Positions 34,839 through 49,204 of a stretch of 64,000 bases of DNA are shown in pieces. The stretch's first letter is position 1. Each line of letters opens with the position of its first letter. A program made the position numbers and the translations under genes. Below the pieces are notes generated by a model. The model made no database searches, was not told where the DNA came from, and worked only from the letters and a program-made list of their open reading frames with translations. Source of the stretch: Phoenix dactylifera (Eukaryota > Streptophyta > Magnoliopsida > Arecales > Arecaceae). The stretch covers positions 30,640,592 through 30,704,591 of the forward strand of contig NC_052392.1 in assembly GCF_009389715.1 (NCBI RefSeq). Direction: 5' to 3'.

Positions 34839-35839
34839 CCACACCATTGTGTACCATATTGTGGTTGGATTCTAAAACAAAGAACTGAGTAGTGGAAGTT
34901 AATTTGGACCGAAAAATTTTGTCTTTTACTTATCAACAAAGAAATTGTAATTGCATATTTTGCTAATAAATTAGTTCATTAGTCAGTCAAGGAAAAATTT
35001 GAATGGACATGACCTCCATGTAATAATATTTTTTTTTCAAATAATTAGAATATTTTTCTTGTTGCTTGATTAAATAATTCTCTTTTGCGAAAATCAAAGT
35101 GGTCATTCACCAAAAAAAATGGGTTAACATAATCATGAGCAATTCAAGAATCACTTATAAGTTACGAGTTAGTGGTTATCGCTTCCATGTTCTTTGATCA
35201 TGGATGGCTTTATGATAATAGATACTGCATCTCAATGACTTAAAATTTGATTAGCTAACCAACCTTGCATATTTTAAAAAATACTACTATTCTTATCAAA
35301 TGTTTGAGAGAATAATTTCAACCGGAGATGCAATTATAAAATTTTGTTAAGTGAATGAATAGTTATAGCTGTGTGCTTATCACGCCAAGGAAAAATTCCA
35401 CCAAGCTGGTTGATCTTTATCCGAATAGATTTTAAAATTTGATAAAGAAATAGAGTTTGATTTCTTCTCAAGGGCGGTGATGGAATCCCTCCAGCTGGAT
35501 CTACGTTAGCCAGGAACGCCGACGCCGTTTACTTCATCATTGCCGACGTCTCGGTGCGGGGATAAGCTTATCCGTCTCTCACCGTTCTTTTGAGCTTTGA
35601 CTTTCAACAAAAAGCAAATAAGGCATGTGAAAAAATAATATATCACGTGGCTTCCATGGTCCAACTTGGAGACTCGTATTTGCATTCGGTGGGCGCCAAA
35701 TGCGATGACGTGCGTCCAACTATCTTCCAATTGGATTAGAATACCGTGTCAATCCCTATCATATTAGGTGGCATTTCACTCAAATTAATAGCGTAATAGT
35801 TGTTCTCCTTGGAACATAACATATGCACAATAGTACAAA

Positions 35840-35841
<2 letters not shown>
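34839..35841. other. intergenic DNA, no recognised gene
   Basis: AT-rich, with no supported feature. Confidence 0.5.

Positions 35842-35876
<35 letters not shown>
35842..35876. repeat. (TA)n microsatellite
   Basis: An uninterrupted run of about 17 AT units. Confidence 0.92.
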
Positions 35877-35881
<5 letters not shown>

Positions 35882-38373
35882 AAGCAACAAACTGGATCCA
35901 AGGAGAACAACTATACAAATGCGACTTATATGGCAGATCATTCTGATAGTATTATTTGGATGGATTATTCATTTACTTTTTATTCCTTCTTGTGATATAA
36001 TTGGATGTATTCGAACTAAATAGATTTAAAATAATCCTATTATAAGCCGCGCGCACACACACAAAAAAAATTGCTTCCTAACACCACCATATTCCTTCAA
36101 TAGCTATGTTACAGAGATTGGTAGGAGATATGAAATCATATGGAGGATAGGCAGAAACAAATAGAGTGACAAGGTGGAGCATTTCTCATATATTTTTGGA
36201 TTTTTTTTTTCTTTTTTGTCTTTTCATTTGTTCGAAGAGAAGGGGAATGACCCCCAAATAGAACCATAACATCTACTGAAAGTAATATGATTAGATTTGT
36301 TAGGAAGGCTGCTAGTGGTTCAGTCTTGGGGTTTAGGGTGAACCTAAACCAAATCTAGGGTGAACTGAAATGTTCGGCACCATGCACATCACAAAAACCA
36401 TTAGGTAAGTCCTACTTTGAGTTGGACCGGGGTTTAAGTAGGTAGAGATTTATCTATGCCTGAAATTTATCTAAAGCCAGCTGAAATTTTTTAACTCAAG
36501 CTGGCAGAATGAACAACAATTCATAAACCTATCTATTAGCACACCTAACTGTTCTTAGGGTAAAAATATGAAATATGATTCGCATATACTTTATTTAATT
36601 CAATTTATCTAGTAACCATACTATATATATGAGTAAACTTTTTTTTAATTCAATTTATCTAAAATATATAGCTACGACTGATTAATTTGTTTCCTTGCAG
36701 GTCAAAAATAAAAATAACAAATCACACTAATTCAGTATTTGTTTTACTTTAACTAACATAAGTTAGAATCCACCTTGGCCTAGAAGTACATCAAGACTAA
36801 TAAATCAGTATAGTCTAATGGCAAGAACAGTTTTGCATCTACAAAGTACAAAATGGCATACTACAAAAAATATATACTAATATGCAAATTTAAAGTCAAA
36901 TAAAAACTATACTAGAAAACTCAGGATTTTCCTAATATGACATCTTGTGATAGGTTTATATAACATTTTTAACATCTATTTCAATATTTTTGGAGGAATT
37001 GAGTCAATTTGCCCGCCAATTCTGACCTTGTCCAAGTCGTAGATTAAATACCAACTTACAGGCCTATTGGTTTTCAGGAAAAAAATACTGATTCGAGCTG
37101 GAAGGTATTGATTTGATAGGCCTCATGCTTAATGGGTTGCCCATTCTATGAATCCAGCAGCAAATTCAGTTCAATCCTGCTATATTACCTAAATAGGTCC
37201 TGAGTGTAGCCTTTTCCATTTTGGACTTCTGAATTGCTTTCACAAGTGATTTTTGATCCTCACTTCAAGTAGAACAATTTTATTAGCAATATCTAGAAAA
37301 CACTTATAGTTGATGAAATTTTATAATCTCAATCCTCCTTTTCTCGGCCGCCCCCCGCAAAAAAAAAAGAAAAGAAAAAAAAATCCCTCAATCTTGCATC
37401 CAATGAATGCAACATCAGGGGACAACAGTTGCGTCCACCCTTTGCTCCGAGATATCTAGGCAATGGTGAGGGATGGAGGGGCTTTTCAAGTCAAACATGT
37501 CTTCCGTGAAGCTAATGGAGCCACAAACTGGATGGTTGCTTATGTAACCAGTCACTCGGATAGTATCTTGTGGGCTGAAGATGAAGAGTTTCTTCTGGCA
37601 CTTCGAAGTATTTTGTTTTTTTAATTTTATTGGATGCATCCATGCACGTATGATATGTTCCATCTGTCTTAACAAAAATAAAAACAAAAAAAATAAAAAG
37701 TAGGCCCATGTCCAGTTGACTTGGACTAAAAGTAGTCGTCTCGGATAAGATGTGTGGCCAGAAGGGCCATGGCCCATGCTTGTCATGTCCAATTATCATC
37801 ACGAGAATTAAAGCAAGCCATTACAGCATTAGCGTTGGGCAATAATTATAGCGTGTCTATAACGCGTCATAAGTGGCCCATGCACAAGTCTGCTGTCGTC
37901 AGTTACACGGATTCTTGCGCATTTAACACGATCTAAAAATCAAAACACCACTAGTCCAAATTGTGTCTTCTTCTCTCTACAATTTGAAACCTTCTTTTCG
38001 TCCTAACCACATATGTTGCATAACTGATATATTACATTTAATGACATGTTCTTTACCAAGATTTCAAATAACAGTATTACTCTATTATAATCTCCTCCAA
38101 TTGAATCTGATAACAATGATTATAATAACCATTATTTGTCCCATAATGATTAATTAAAATTTTTAGTACTAAAATAATAATGATTATAATGACTACTATA
38201 ATGGTTGCATAATGAGAAGTACCGAACGATAATTCAGAATAATGACATTATTTTCTAAAACACTATATACTTAAGTAAAAAACTATTATTTTCATGTTGT
38301 ACAAACTTTTTGGTGAGAAAATTGGTTAAAATTGAATTTAAAAATTACTTTTTCTATTAAAAAATGTACAAAT
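35877..38373. other. intergenic DNA, no recognised gene
   Basis: Short frames only. 37360-37385 and 37610-37705 are A/T-homopolymer rich. Confidence 0.5.
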
Positions 38374-38990
38374 TAATGCTTGTTTGGCATTATTTTTATT
38401 TTTAAAATAATATCATATAAGTCGAGACAAACAACATGTTTGGTGCTCTTATTTTTATTTTTAAAAATTATATTAATTATTTTTAGAAAATGAGGGTAAG
38501 AAATTCTAATTTTATTATTTTCAAAAATAAGAAACTCCTTTTTGACTATCATCATAAACATCTCCTCTATTGCCACTGCCGCCTCTAGCTACCATCACTA
38601 CTATTTTATCAACCATATTACAATCGCTGCCATTACCACCCTCGTCACTCTACCACATCGTTACCGCTTCTACTGCCACACTATCATCACTATCGATCTC
38701 AACCATATTGCCAATACTTTTGCCACCATCGTCAACCACTAATATTGTCATCATTGTTGCCACCCCTGCCACACCATTGCCACCATCACCACTTCTTTCG
38801 CACCGCTATATCTTAGTCACCAGCACTACTGGCGCTGTCCCACTACCTCTACCGCCATCACATATTTATATTTTTAAAAATAACTCATCATACAAACATG
38901 TTCATATTTTTTAAATTTAAAAATAAAATAAAAATGTCTTTCTATTTTTTAAAATGTAAAAATAAATGTGATGCTAACCGAGACTTAAAT
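38374..38990. mobile_element. foldback element with an ATC/ACC triplet-rich core
   Basis: The left end CTTGTTTGGCAT followed by TTTTATTTTTA resembles the reverse complement of the right end (CTCGGTTAGCAT then ATTTATTTTTA). The subterminal 150 bases on each side are T- or A-rich and roughly complementary. The core 38545-38860 is a different sequence type: imperfect (ACC/ATC/GCC)n triplets, giving Ser/Thr/Pro-rich translations in more than one frame. Element class and target duplication are not determined. Confidence 0.42.
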
Positions 38991-39451
38991 AGCAATTATT
39001 GTTTTTGTTATAATATACCATCATAACACTAAATAATTCATTGGGGCAATTGCAAACTTTTCTCTATTATTGTAGATACAATATTGAGAGGAGACCAAAA
39101 AGATTTTAATGGTGGTTACAATACCATATTGGATGTTATTCCAAATCTTTTCGTGCACCTAGGAATCTAAGTTATATTGTCTAATGGACATAGTGAACAC
39201 ATTAAGAGACATATTGCTTTATCATAGTATCAAGCTGATTATAGCAGCAGACTTAGGAAATTAATACGGCTTTATCTACCTTCTGTCTTGTCCGATTTTA
39301 TTAACCATAATGTCTCTACGTTTGCTGCGGTCGTAACATTATAAATTTCTTATGCTATGCTTCTCATAAGAACCTGCCTGATCTATTTATCTACGGGATA
39401 TTTTCTACATATTCTCATGGGTTGCTTAGAATTATCTTGAAATCCTTCCAA

Positions 39452-40480
39452 GTTTTTTTTTCTTTTTTAGGACGGGTGGATCATACCTGACGAGTACGGA
39501 TACATCCAATAAAATCAAAAAATAGGATACCTCGGAGTGCTAGGGGCAACTCTCCATCTCTAGCCCACAGGACACTACCGGAGTGGCAGCTACATAAACA
39601 GCCACCCAATCCACAGCCCTATTAGCTTTGCGGTATACATGTTTGGCCTGGAAGGCCCCTCCATCCCTCACCATAGCTCAAATGTCCTGGAGCAATGGGT
39701 GGTCACAACCATTACCCCTTGGACCCTCCCCGGATCCAACTGATAATGGTGGCTGAGTCACCCTCCAGGATAATGGACCTAGCCTATAACACGTATTAGG
39801 CATGGAGAAGACTCGCCCAAGCAGCCTTCAGCTCCGCACTCGGAGCCGGAGTGTCAAATAGCTGACTGCCCCCAGCAGCCATAATCCTGATAGACGAGTT
39901 TCGAATAACAAAATCCGCACCGCCACTCATGCTACTGTTCAAGACTGACCCATAAAAGTTAACCTTGAGGAAACTCGGGGATGGAGGCTCCTAGGTGTGA
40001 AAAACAGTGTATGAGATGCTGCCGAAGCAGAGTAGGAACCCCAGATATTCCGAGCTATCAAGATCCCTTCAATAGGGATGGTGTGATACAACTCTGCCGC
40101 CTGCACACAAGCACTCTCCACCACAAGTCTCGGCGACATACGCCATTCGCCAAAGATTCAAGCATTTTTGGCCAACCAGATCTGGTACGACGTACAAATC
40201 GCTAGAACCGCTTCCTAACGAAGCATCGGGGACTCTGAGCCCCAACATTTGGTCTATAAGAACTGGTCCTACGGCTCTACACTTTCTACAGAACCCCTGC
40301 CAGATGCCAAGTCACCCTAGCCCATGTACACTGAAATAAGGCATGGTCTACCGTTTCGTCCACACCACAAACCCCACACTCCAATGGGATCTTAGTCCTC
40401 GTCCTTCAAGAACAGCTCTCGTGGAAAGACGATTCCGGATCACTTTTCAGAGGGAGCCTTGCAAGTTCTTCAGGAAGTAT
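39452..40480 (-). mobile_element. LINE 3' end (5'-truncated non-LTR retrotransposon)
   Basis: On the minus strand the sequence begins in a reverse-transcriptase zinc-binding region (CGVWGVDETVDHALFQC) and continues into an RNase H-like domain (NFYGSVLNSSMSGGADFVIR, then SAELKAAWASLLHA and SIILEGDSATIISWI). It ends in an A-rich tail (plus-strand T/C run 39453-39469). Several stops break the frames. No target duplication was found. Confidence 0.72.
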
Positions 40481-43429
40481 CTTTAGCAACTGTGCAAGGC
40501 CCTATGATTCTTTGAGCTGTGCTTATATTATCTTGTTTTCAGGCTATCAGGAAATTTGCTACGACTTACAGCTATTTGAATTCTATGAGCCAGTTTTCTT
40601 CCCTATTGCTGTTAGCATGGTGTTTTTCTTACTGTTTGATATGCTGATCATAGTTATACATTCTTTAATGTGGATGTTTATCTATTATATCTTTTTATCC
40701 GCATGTATGGGTAATCTTAATATGTAACTCTCGGACTTCGTAATCTTCTTTGTTTTAGAATCAAGCTAAATGCTCATCTTTGTACAAAAAAATAATTAAA
40801 AAAAACACGCAAACACACACACACACACATAGAGAGAGAGAGAGAGACGAGCGAAGTTCAGCTGTGAGAGTGACGTTTTGGTGCCTCACGAGGCACCTTT
40901 TCAAGAATGAAAGCAAGAGCTGTGCATCAAGAGGTGAATAAAACCGCAGATTAGATCGTCTCATATATATAGCACGTCATTACAAGAACGTAATCATTTG
41001 GACAAGTTTAGCAGGTGTTCTCCATCCGTTGCATTGTTTACTTTCTTTTAATTTGGTAGAATGTACTCAAACTTGAGTTAATCTACATTATTTTTATTTA
41101 TAACTTTATACTTTTATATTTTAATTTTAAAATAATTTTATTATTATAAATATTTGTTTAATTTATTTGTATTATAAATTAACTACGTTAAATACTCTTA
41201 GTGTGGTTAATTTGTTTCACTCGAGCCTTCATTCATGGGACTTAGAGTTTCCCATGCCGTAGCCTTGACGTCTCAACTTATGTGGTGCTTTATAAATATC
41301 ATTGTTTTAATAAAAATATACTTCAATTAGTTCAACTGTAAAAGGAAAAAAAAAATTAAAGAAGCCTGCATTTATCATACCATAAGATCATTACAACGGA
41401 AACTGCCTAAGTCTTGGTCCATGGAATTTGAGCCTCTGTCATGTTAATTATAGCATCGTTATACAAATGCCCCCCTCCTTAACAAAAGCAATCTCATATA
41501 AGCTACACTTTCACTCAAGGGAGAGAAATAACATGAGCACACCATCTAAACTCCAAAGATAAAGGTATATTCGTCAAATGATATGATTAAACTTGGCTAT
41601 GATTTCCTTCCCATGTATCATTACGACGAACCATGATTTAACATAGTGCTTACAGTTTGTCTTCATTTGAAGGCCTTTCCATGCACGTTCAAACCCCTGA
41701 TAAGCGTTTTCCCCAGGTGCTAGAGTGTCTAACATTAGTAACTCTTCCATCATCATCTCTATCGAATTAATATTGGTTGCTCTCTCACACCATTGCACAT
41801 AAAAAGAACGACATGCATAGACACGAAGCCCATCATACATATCGCCATCCAGGTGTAGAATGGGCGAGGCCCATCATAATAGCAGGCTACAGCAGCTCGC
41901 ATTGAAACCCATGCATCCTTCCTTCCTAATCTTTTGCAGGATAAACCTAGTCTTGTAAGAAAAACTCTAATCTATTAAATAATACCATAGGATAAGAAGC
42001 ATTATGATAGAAAGCTAAATTGAATCAAAGACCAGTCTGATAGGAAGCTGAACTTAACTACTCTTAACTATTAGCCAGGTGTGATCTTCTTCTCATCATA
42101 TTGCTTCCTGCTTCATCTACTTTTTTTCAATGGCTGTTGCTTATTTCTCTCCCTTCGCATTATACATTCCATTTCTATCTTCTTTGACTCTCATATATAT
42201 ACTTCTTTCATATATTCAATAAATTGAGTGGCTCAGCTTTCCTTCTCTCAAAATAAATAATATCGTAGGATGTGTCAACGATTGGTGCAGCGTTGAAGTA
42301 GTTTAAGTTAGGAGGCAGACAACGCATACGTAAGCGCGTGGCATGCATGGATCTAACTCGGGCATCGAGCGCCAGGAGCACATGACACGCCATTCGACGT
42401 AGATTGGGAGTATAAAACAGACCATGCATCAATTTATCACATTCATTCCCTAAATTTTCAGTCCGGCAAGGATTTTTCTAAGGGGGAGCTTCCAAGGTGC
42501 GATCATACATTCAAGCCACTCCTTCAAGCTACAAATGCAGCGCACCCGTGCATATGGAACAGCAATCCAAGTCAAATTAAGTGACCCCAAAAAATTGGTA
42601 ATGAAAAGGTTAACAATACATAACAAATTTGATATTTTTAATAGATAGCTCATATATGCATATATACATACATGCATGCATACATATAAGCAAAATCCAT
42701 TCGGGATCTAGCCAAGATCAGCCAGCAGCTAAATGCGACGAGATCGATGCTTGAGTGAGAAAGATTGAATAGGAAAAACGGATACTGACTCAGATTTGAT
42801 GAAGCGGTGAAGTATCTTGACAACATGACTGTCTTGGCAATAGGAAGGGGACACGAGGGAGCCAAGATCTTGGTGGGTGGTCTTGGCAACCGGCCAGGCC
42901 TTAGCTCGAGCCTCGCCGGCCACCCTGCCAAGGTTTCAAGCACTGAAATATATTTTTACCATATTTGGTTAAAAATTACCCTAGAAAATAGCACTGAAAA
43001 GATTACTATATTTGGTTATAGATAATCTCATATGGCAACATTGCTAAATTTCCAACAATAATTTCGAATAAACAATTCATGTAATGATATTTTTTGTTCA
43101 AACCATTTATTATCCATTTTTAGCCCGCTTGCATGAAGGGTGCCAATATTGACCATATCGAATATTGAAATATATTACATAAGTTGGTAAATATTTTTAA
43201 ATTAAGTATACATATGTCAAAAAATATAATTCTTATTATGAATAAATTTTAATATTTCTAATTTCTTATTAAGTAAATATAGTTGAACACAACTATAACG
43301 TTAATTGATTAATTTTGAAAAAAAATTAAATCATTATATAAGAAATTTAAAAGTTTGGATTTAGTATAATATAGTGACAATATTAAAAGGGACCATTTTT
43401 GGGTTTCAATGAAAAAAAGTGGTAGCACC
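40481..43429. other. intergenic DNA, no recognised gene
   Basis: An (AC)n(AG)n microsatellite lies at 40812-40847. An 88-codon minus frame at 41574-41840 and others are unrecognised and without splice context. Confidence 0.5.
40812..40847. repeat. (AC)n(AG)n compound microsatellite
   Basis: About nine AC units followed by about eight AG units. Confidence 0.85.
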
Positions 43430-44520
43430 CCAACGGTATTTATTTTATTTTCTCTCTCAATAAAATACGCATGGTACCTATACCATTTATCATCCTCATT
43501 TCGTAAACGAACATAATAATCTGATATAGTATTTATTTTCTCATGCTAGATTACACCCAACCAAATGAATCTTAAATTGATAAGAAAATGAAAGTCTTAC
43601 TTGGATACCAAATTTGGTGTTAGTAAGGACTTCTATAAGAATCCTTAACACGTACAAGATCAAATTAAGTAGTACAGCAAAAGACCATCTTAAAACAAAA
43701 CTAGAAGAAAAATGGTAAACCAAAAGTTAAATAAAACTAGACTAGAAAATTAGAAGCAATTAACTAAAGGCTAATAGATTAAGAACTTAAACCTAATTTA
43801 TGGTTATTTAGAAGGCCCACACCTCTTCTTACCAGGCAGACCTTTAAACTTGTACCTCCTATTTTTATAAGCCCTTGGTAAGAGAACTCTGGTCCCTCAC
43901 CAAAGCCTTCTCTCCGACTATAACCTCATTCCATGGAGCCACAAGCAACCTCTCACCATTCAAGAATTTGAGAAGAATCTCAAGAGAAAATTTTATCGAT
44001 ACTTTTATTGATTCTTAAAAATACACAAAGGGTATTTATAGAAGAGATCACCTAAAACCAGTATGCTTTTCCTTCTTATAGAATACAAATTTTTGAAAAA
44101 CTAAAGATACAAATATCAAATGAATAGTGAAAAATAGTTTTCAAACTCCTACTAAACTCTAGTTCATTTAGCATGAATTTCTAAGAGAAAGACATGTAAA
44201 AATTCGGACAAAAATAAAAGAAAAATTATCCTTTAAGTAATGGCATGTAGAAACCATAAAAAACGGGCCGAGATAAAGCTGGTTGCCATTTGAAATGAAT
44301 TAAATACCCATTTTCAGTTCAACATTTCCTTCTTGGAGGTGGAAATTAATTAATTTCCTGGTGTTTCATATTCCGTCTGAAAATCAACACACTTTCCGGA
44401 TATCAACTCACTTAATATTGCTGCTTTGCATGCATTGCGGCCAGCCATTCTCTCGGTAAACAAAAAAAACGAAAAAAAAAAGGCTACAAGAAGAATGCTT
44501 GACCTTACTGCTCTGATACC
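43430..44520 (-). mobile_element. possible LTR-element remnant
   Basis: On the minus strand GGTATCAGAGC (44510-44520), the core of an initiator-tRNA primer-binding site, is followed about 190 bases later by a purine-rich AAGAAGGAAA (44325-44334) and then TGTTGAACTGAAAATG, a typical LTR start. A TATA-like CTATAAATACC lies further on, at about 44033-44043. No second LTR was identified, so this may be a deletion product, and the left limit is a guess. Confidence 0.3.
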
Positions 44521-46442
44521 CAAACGGTATTATAGTATTATAATTATCACATACTGTTGTCTATCCACTCAAAAAAAAAAAAAAAACTTCATTGTCTTGG
44601 ATCATGGACCTTCTCTTGGATCTTTCCCATGTGTTTACTACTTATTGAAATCTCCAAAGTCCACAGTCTTGAGGTCGACCGCAGCCAAGTGTCGATCGTT
44701 AAGAGAGTCAAAACATTGAGAATGACTAAATAATACCAAATAATAGAAGTTTGGAGTAGCAGGTTACACCTTGGAAATAAAACTAGTATCCTACAACAGC
44801 TATCCACAGTGATTTGAAAGAGGTGCAAATGTGTGGCGTCATATTTTCTTTTTCTGTAAAAAAAATAACATCCATAATTTAATTGTTACATTGTCGTATC
44901 AGTCATTATGTAATGAAAACAATGTTTGCTATTCATCATTTGCACCATTTACTAGATAAAATAGTAGTGTTAAGATTTAAAATTTGTGGCAGCGGTCATA
45001 ATTGTTTATTTAATCATTAGTTAGAATATGGTTTTATTCGACCAATAATAATTTCGGAATATAAGATGTTAATTTTCCGTTATAATTGCTTTTTCTAGTA
45101 CACAATGGTAAATGGCAACTGTTATAACTATTTTAAATTGAAAAAAAAATTCTTCCTTGGCAAATTATATGGCAAATAACTGGTCAACTATGGTTTCAGC
45201 AGAGGTATGATATAACAATATGACTACAGCATTGTTGAAGCCTATTGGTTAGAATGTACAAGTTGGGTCAAAACAAAACTTAACAGTTGAAATGAATACA
45301 AAGTACAATTAAGGAACCCTATACTATACTTGAACCTAGACTTAAAATTCCCAGGGTTTTGGATTGCATATGTTGGAAGTTGATCCAACTATCACTCATT
45401 GTGCTTCATAAATTTTGTACACATTTTCAGTAAATATAAAATAGCTCGTTGTTTTAATTTTTCAAGCAAAAAGTATATATTTTGGCTGGTTATTTCGCTA
45501 AACATGCTTGTGTAAGTTATCAAGTAAATGAACTTAATCCACAAATATTAATTCATGTTCTCTTTGTATGCAGAACTGACCTTGTTTTGTAACTCCCATG
45601 AGTGGGTCCATGTACTGGATTGATTAGAACAACATCTAAATGGAAAATGAATATTGAATCTGACTTCAGAATAGAGCAGGCTGAACTCGAGTTTAAGTTA
45701 GTCCTGGAACAAATTATCCACCTGCTTATGAAGTGGAACTATTGTTGCATTAGAATTTAACAAGGTTCTTGAGCTGGGATGAGGCATCTATCTCCATACA
45801 AAGCTTGTTTAGGGGAAACAATATGAAGAAAACAAATGTAACAGTGGCTAGGTAAAGTAGGACGACTTACCCATGCAAAGAACCATTCTTGAGTAGGTAG
45901 TGGTGGACCCTTTACAAGAATTGGTAAGCCCCACCATTGCCCGTGCTACGTAGCATGAACAAAACTACAAAACATGAGATGGCCCACGATGGCGTTAAAA
46001 CTTCAAAGACAAAACCAACCCCATGAGATAACAAACTACTCTCTCTATCTCTCCCTTTCTCTTCTCTAGCTCTCTCTGATATAGGATGCTATAGAAGTCG
46101 CAACCCATTGTGAGCACAATGGCGATGTCACCCACTTAACCTCGGGTCCACACCATGTCACTTCACCGTAAGCATTGCTCATCACCAAGTTAGTCACGTT
46201 TCATTCATAAAGAAGTCAAATTATTGGGAGAGTGGAGAAGATCTTACACCAAGGCAGCAACTTGCCAAGAAAATGTGGCATTTTATTCTATTGTTTTAAG
46301 ACACGATCAGTATACATCTCCCCACACCATAGTTCGTTTTATGCAACTCTTTTGTTCATTCTCCTTCTTACTCTAGCTCTCTCATTCATAGATATGCAAC
46401 ACCAAATGAAAGAACAATTAACAAGAAGGATATATCACTCCC
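44521..46442. other. intergenic DNA downstream of the Dof gene
   Basis: No gene is recognised. The stretch just left of 46443 probably includes the Dof 3' untranslated region. Confidence 0.5.
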
Positions 46443-47345
46443 TTAAGACCAATAGAAAGCTTCCAAACTTGAGTAATCCATTGTGCTCCAATCATTAACG
46501 ACAAGGTTTTGATGAAGACTCATACTGTCTTCCAGCTGCAACGACCCAAACCCTTGATAATTAGCCGCTTCGCATGTTAAATTTGGAATGATCGGACAAC
46601 TTGATGAGAAGAAGCTGCTGACGCCTTCGGTCGGGAACGCCGGCGACTCGCATCCACTTGGATCCACAGGCAAGTTGTGCTCTCCAATGGATTGCTGGTT
46701 TCCATGAGCCAATGGTGCTTCAGCAACTGGCTCACTTGCACTTTGGCATCCCATAAGTCTATGCTGATGAGGTAATTGGACAGGCGTTTGCTGATTCCAA
46801 TTGGTGTCACTCTGCCCTCCACTCGAGTCGAAAGGCTCATCGATCCCCCGGGGCAATTCAGGCACGGCAAGGCCAGGTTCCACCTCAGGATGCTGGTTCA
46901 AGAACTTGGCGTACAGCGAGGCAAGATCAATTGTAGAGCCATCAGTAGCGGTCGATGCATCCATTGATTGGAGCGAGCTGCTTGAATTCCCCACCATGCC
47001 ATCCAACGCAAGGTCCGGGCGAATCTGGCCCGACAGCCGGCGGCCATAGCTCAAGTCTGAAGCGGCGACCGTCGACAGCCTGACCGACTTCCCCCTGCGA
47101 TTCTTGCGGCACCCACCGCCCGCCGGAACATTGCGAAGGGAGCCACCCTTAGTCCAATACCGCCGGCAGCCCTTGCAGAAGTACCGGGGCTGGCTAAGGC
47201 TATAGTTGTTGTAGTAGCAAAACTTGGTGTTGGAGGAGTCGCACCGGGGGCAATTCGGCGCAACCTCAACGTTGGGCTTCCACCGCCGGTCGACCGTCAC
47301 CGGCCGGGTAGGGCATGGGAGTATATCGTCCCACGACGACCACAT
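46443..47345 (-). CDS. Dof-type zinc-finger transcription factor
   Basis: Plant-specific nuclear DNA-binding protein recognising AAAG-type sites. 300 residues if translation starts at the first in-frame ATG (47345; MWSSWDD). The Dof finger begins at residue 32: zinc cysteines 32, 35, 57 and 60 (C-X2-C-X21-C-X2-C), with [20 protein letters not shown], then [14 protein letters not shown] and CRKNRR, a basic stretch that probably includes the nuclear signal. The C-terminal part is Ser/Gln-rich with [13 protein letters not shown] and ends ...SLEAFYWS, the usual composition of an activation region. The gene is a single exon as read. An unseen 5' intron is possible. Subfamily is not assigned. Confidence 0.92.
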   Translation of the reverse strand: MWSSWDDILPCPTRPVTVDRRWKPNVEVAPNCPRCDSSNTKFCYYNNYSLSQPRYFCKGCRRYWTKGGSLRNVPAGGGCRKNRRGKSVRLSTVAASDLSYGRRLSGQIRPDLALDGMVGNSSSSLQSMDASTATDGSTIDLASLYAKFLNQHPEVEPGLAVPELPRGIDEPFDSSGGQSDTNWNQQTPVQLPHQHRLMGCQSASEPVAEAPLAHGNQQSIGEHNLPVDPSGCESPAFPTEGVSSFFSSSCPIIPNLTCEAANYQGFGSLQLEDSMSLHQNLVVNDWSTMDYSSLEAFYWS

Positions 47346-47805
47346 TAAGAGACCAATCTCCAATCCAATTAATGGATGGAGGAAGAACTAAGAGGAGCTT
47401 AATTTGGAAGTAGAGATAGAGAGGAGAGGGGGAGGAGAAGGGGGGGGGGGAAGGGAGGGGTTTTATTTGCAGCCAATAGGCTGCAAGTCAGTAAGTGAGT
47501 GCATGTGCATGCAAGTTTGTACCCAGGTTTGGTCTCAGTTAAGACAAAGGATGTGATTTGTTTATAAGCTAAATAGCTGTGGACGGTGTACTCCGTAGGC
47601 GGGTAGGCCGTGTCCCTGTTTAGGACAGTTGTCGTGTTATGATTGGTTAACCTACAAGAGTTTACTTCCCGGGGGAAGAAGAAGGGGAAGCAAGTGCCTT
47701 GCTGCTGCCGCCAGGAAATTAATACACTCCTCATGATCAAAGGAAGCGTTGGGTTTTTGATCATGGAGAAACGAGAGCTCCACATACACCTAGGTGAAGT
47801 GAACC

Positions 47806-47848
<43 letters not shown>

Positions 47849-49204
47849 AGGAAAGAGGACTTCCGGACTGGGCTTATCTCAATGAAAAGGTCCAACTAAG
47901 CTTAACTTTGGGTAAATCAATTACAAGTCAAGTTTGCATTGAATGGAATTTTGTAAAGAATTGGCCAGAAAGTGAGCATCCCAAAGGCTAATGAAATGGA
48001 AATGTTATATTACACACCATAGGATCACCCAAGAGCATCCCAATACAAAATATTTCTAGATTATTAGCAATAATATATTTACAAAATATTTCTGGATTTA
48101 CTCTTTTTTTTTGTACAACTGCTGATATGTAGCTTTTCTTGAGAGGAATGAAGGGAAATCCACCCGGTGTTATAATTAACCATGCCTAAACATAGAGAGA
48201 CGTTGCCATCCAACATTCCAAACTTGAAATCTAAGACTGGTAGGTAGGCAAATGACTATACGGCTATTAGTGCAATGAACCAATTGATCGTGTGTAACTT
48301 CTAAAATTGATTCTAATTTTAAATAATAATAATTTTTAAGAGAGAATTCTTGCCATTCATGAGAGATGGTGTAATTCAAAAAGCGCGACATAGGCGGGTC
48401 ATACCTTATCAACAAGCAATTAAATAAATAAGAGAACGTCTAATCCTATCAAACTCATTTCTTGATTTAGTTTTCGAGTAATTATTTTCTATACTGTATA
48501 TATTATGTAGTCCTGCACGACGGTAATTATAACCGGTCGTTTTTTTCGGATTCTATTTATCAAGCATTGTATCTTAGTATACTGTTATATCAACCCATGG
48601 ATGAATTAGTGACACGCATGGTCATATATTGCATATATAAAATAATTTTTTTATTTTAATGTACTCTTTACTGTCATTTATTTTCCAGTGATGGTATACC
48701 GTACAAATTATAACGTTGTACCAGCAAAAATTTTTTCTCCCTGGTCAAGCCAAGAAGGGCCAGCGAAGGAGAACATAATGGCGATACCAGCATGAACCAG
48801 AAGAAGCCCACTGTTTCAGTTGGAGTACATCCGATCACGTGTTTTTGCACTGCCATGTTTGATCACAGAAGGCCGTACGATTCTGGACGTCCAATTAATG
48901 CACCACCTTCTATAGGACACAACCAAGAGAAGCACTCTGGGCCACACGACTGCTGGTGGTCCACCGGATCGTAAGGTCACCACTGGGTAAAGTGGGGGCC
49001 ACGTGAGAGCTGCCGTCAATACGGTTTACGACCCAGACAGAGACGCGTGGCATGTTTATAATGGTGGATAAGAAAGGCGAGAACAGGTCACGTGCGACGT
49101 GACGGGGGCTCAGAAATGTGATGTTGCCGTGTGCTGAACACTGATCGCGTCATCTTGGCCGGTCGGATCGACTCACGCAGGGTGAATTCAGGAAGGCAAT
49201 GATT
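47346..49204. other. Dof upstream region and intergenic DNA
   Basis: Immediately upstream of the Dof start (plus strand 47400-47460) is a G/A-rich tract including a G run at 47440-47450. On the minus strand a CCAAT-box (CCTATTGG on that strand, plus CCAATAGG at 47474-47481) lies near it. A (TA)n microsatellite is at 47808-47845. The rest holds no recognised gene. Confidence 0.5.
47808..47845. repeat. (TA)n microsatellite upstream of the Dof gene
   Basis: About 19 uninterrupted AT units, 460 bases upstream of the Dof start. Confidence 0.92.

Noticed and set aside
41574-41840. 88-codon minus frame, considered as an exon fragment
   Set aside because: No motif, no convincing splice sites and no neighbouring exons.
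47346-47363. Six-residue N-terminal extension of the Dof protein
   Set aside because: It would need a TTG start; the first in-frame ATG is 47345.
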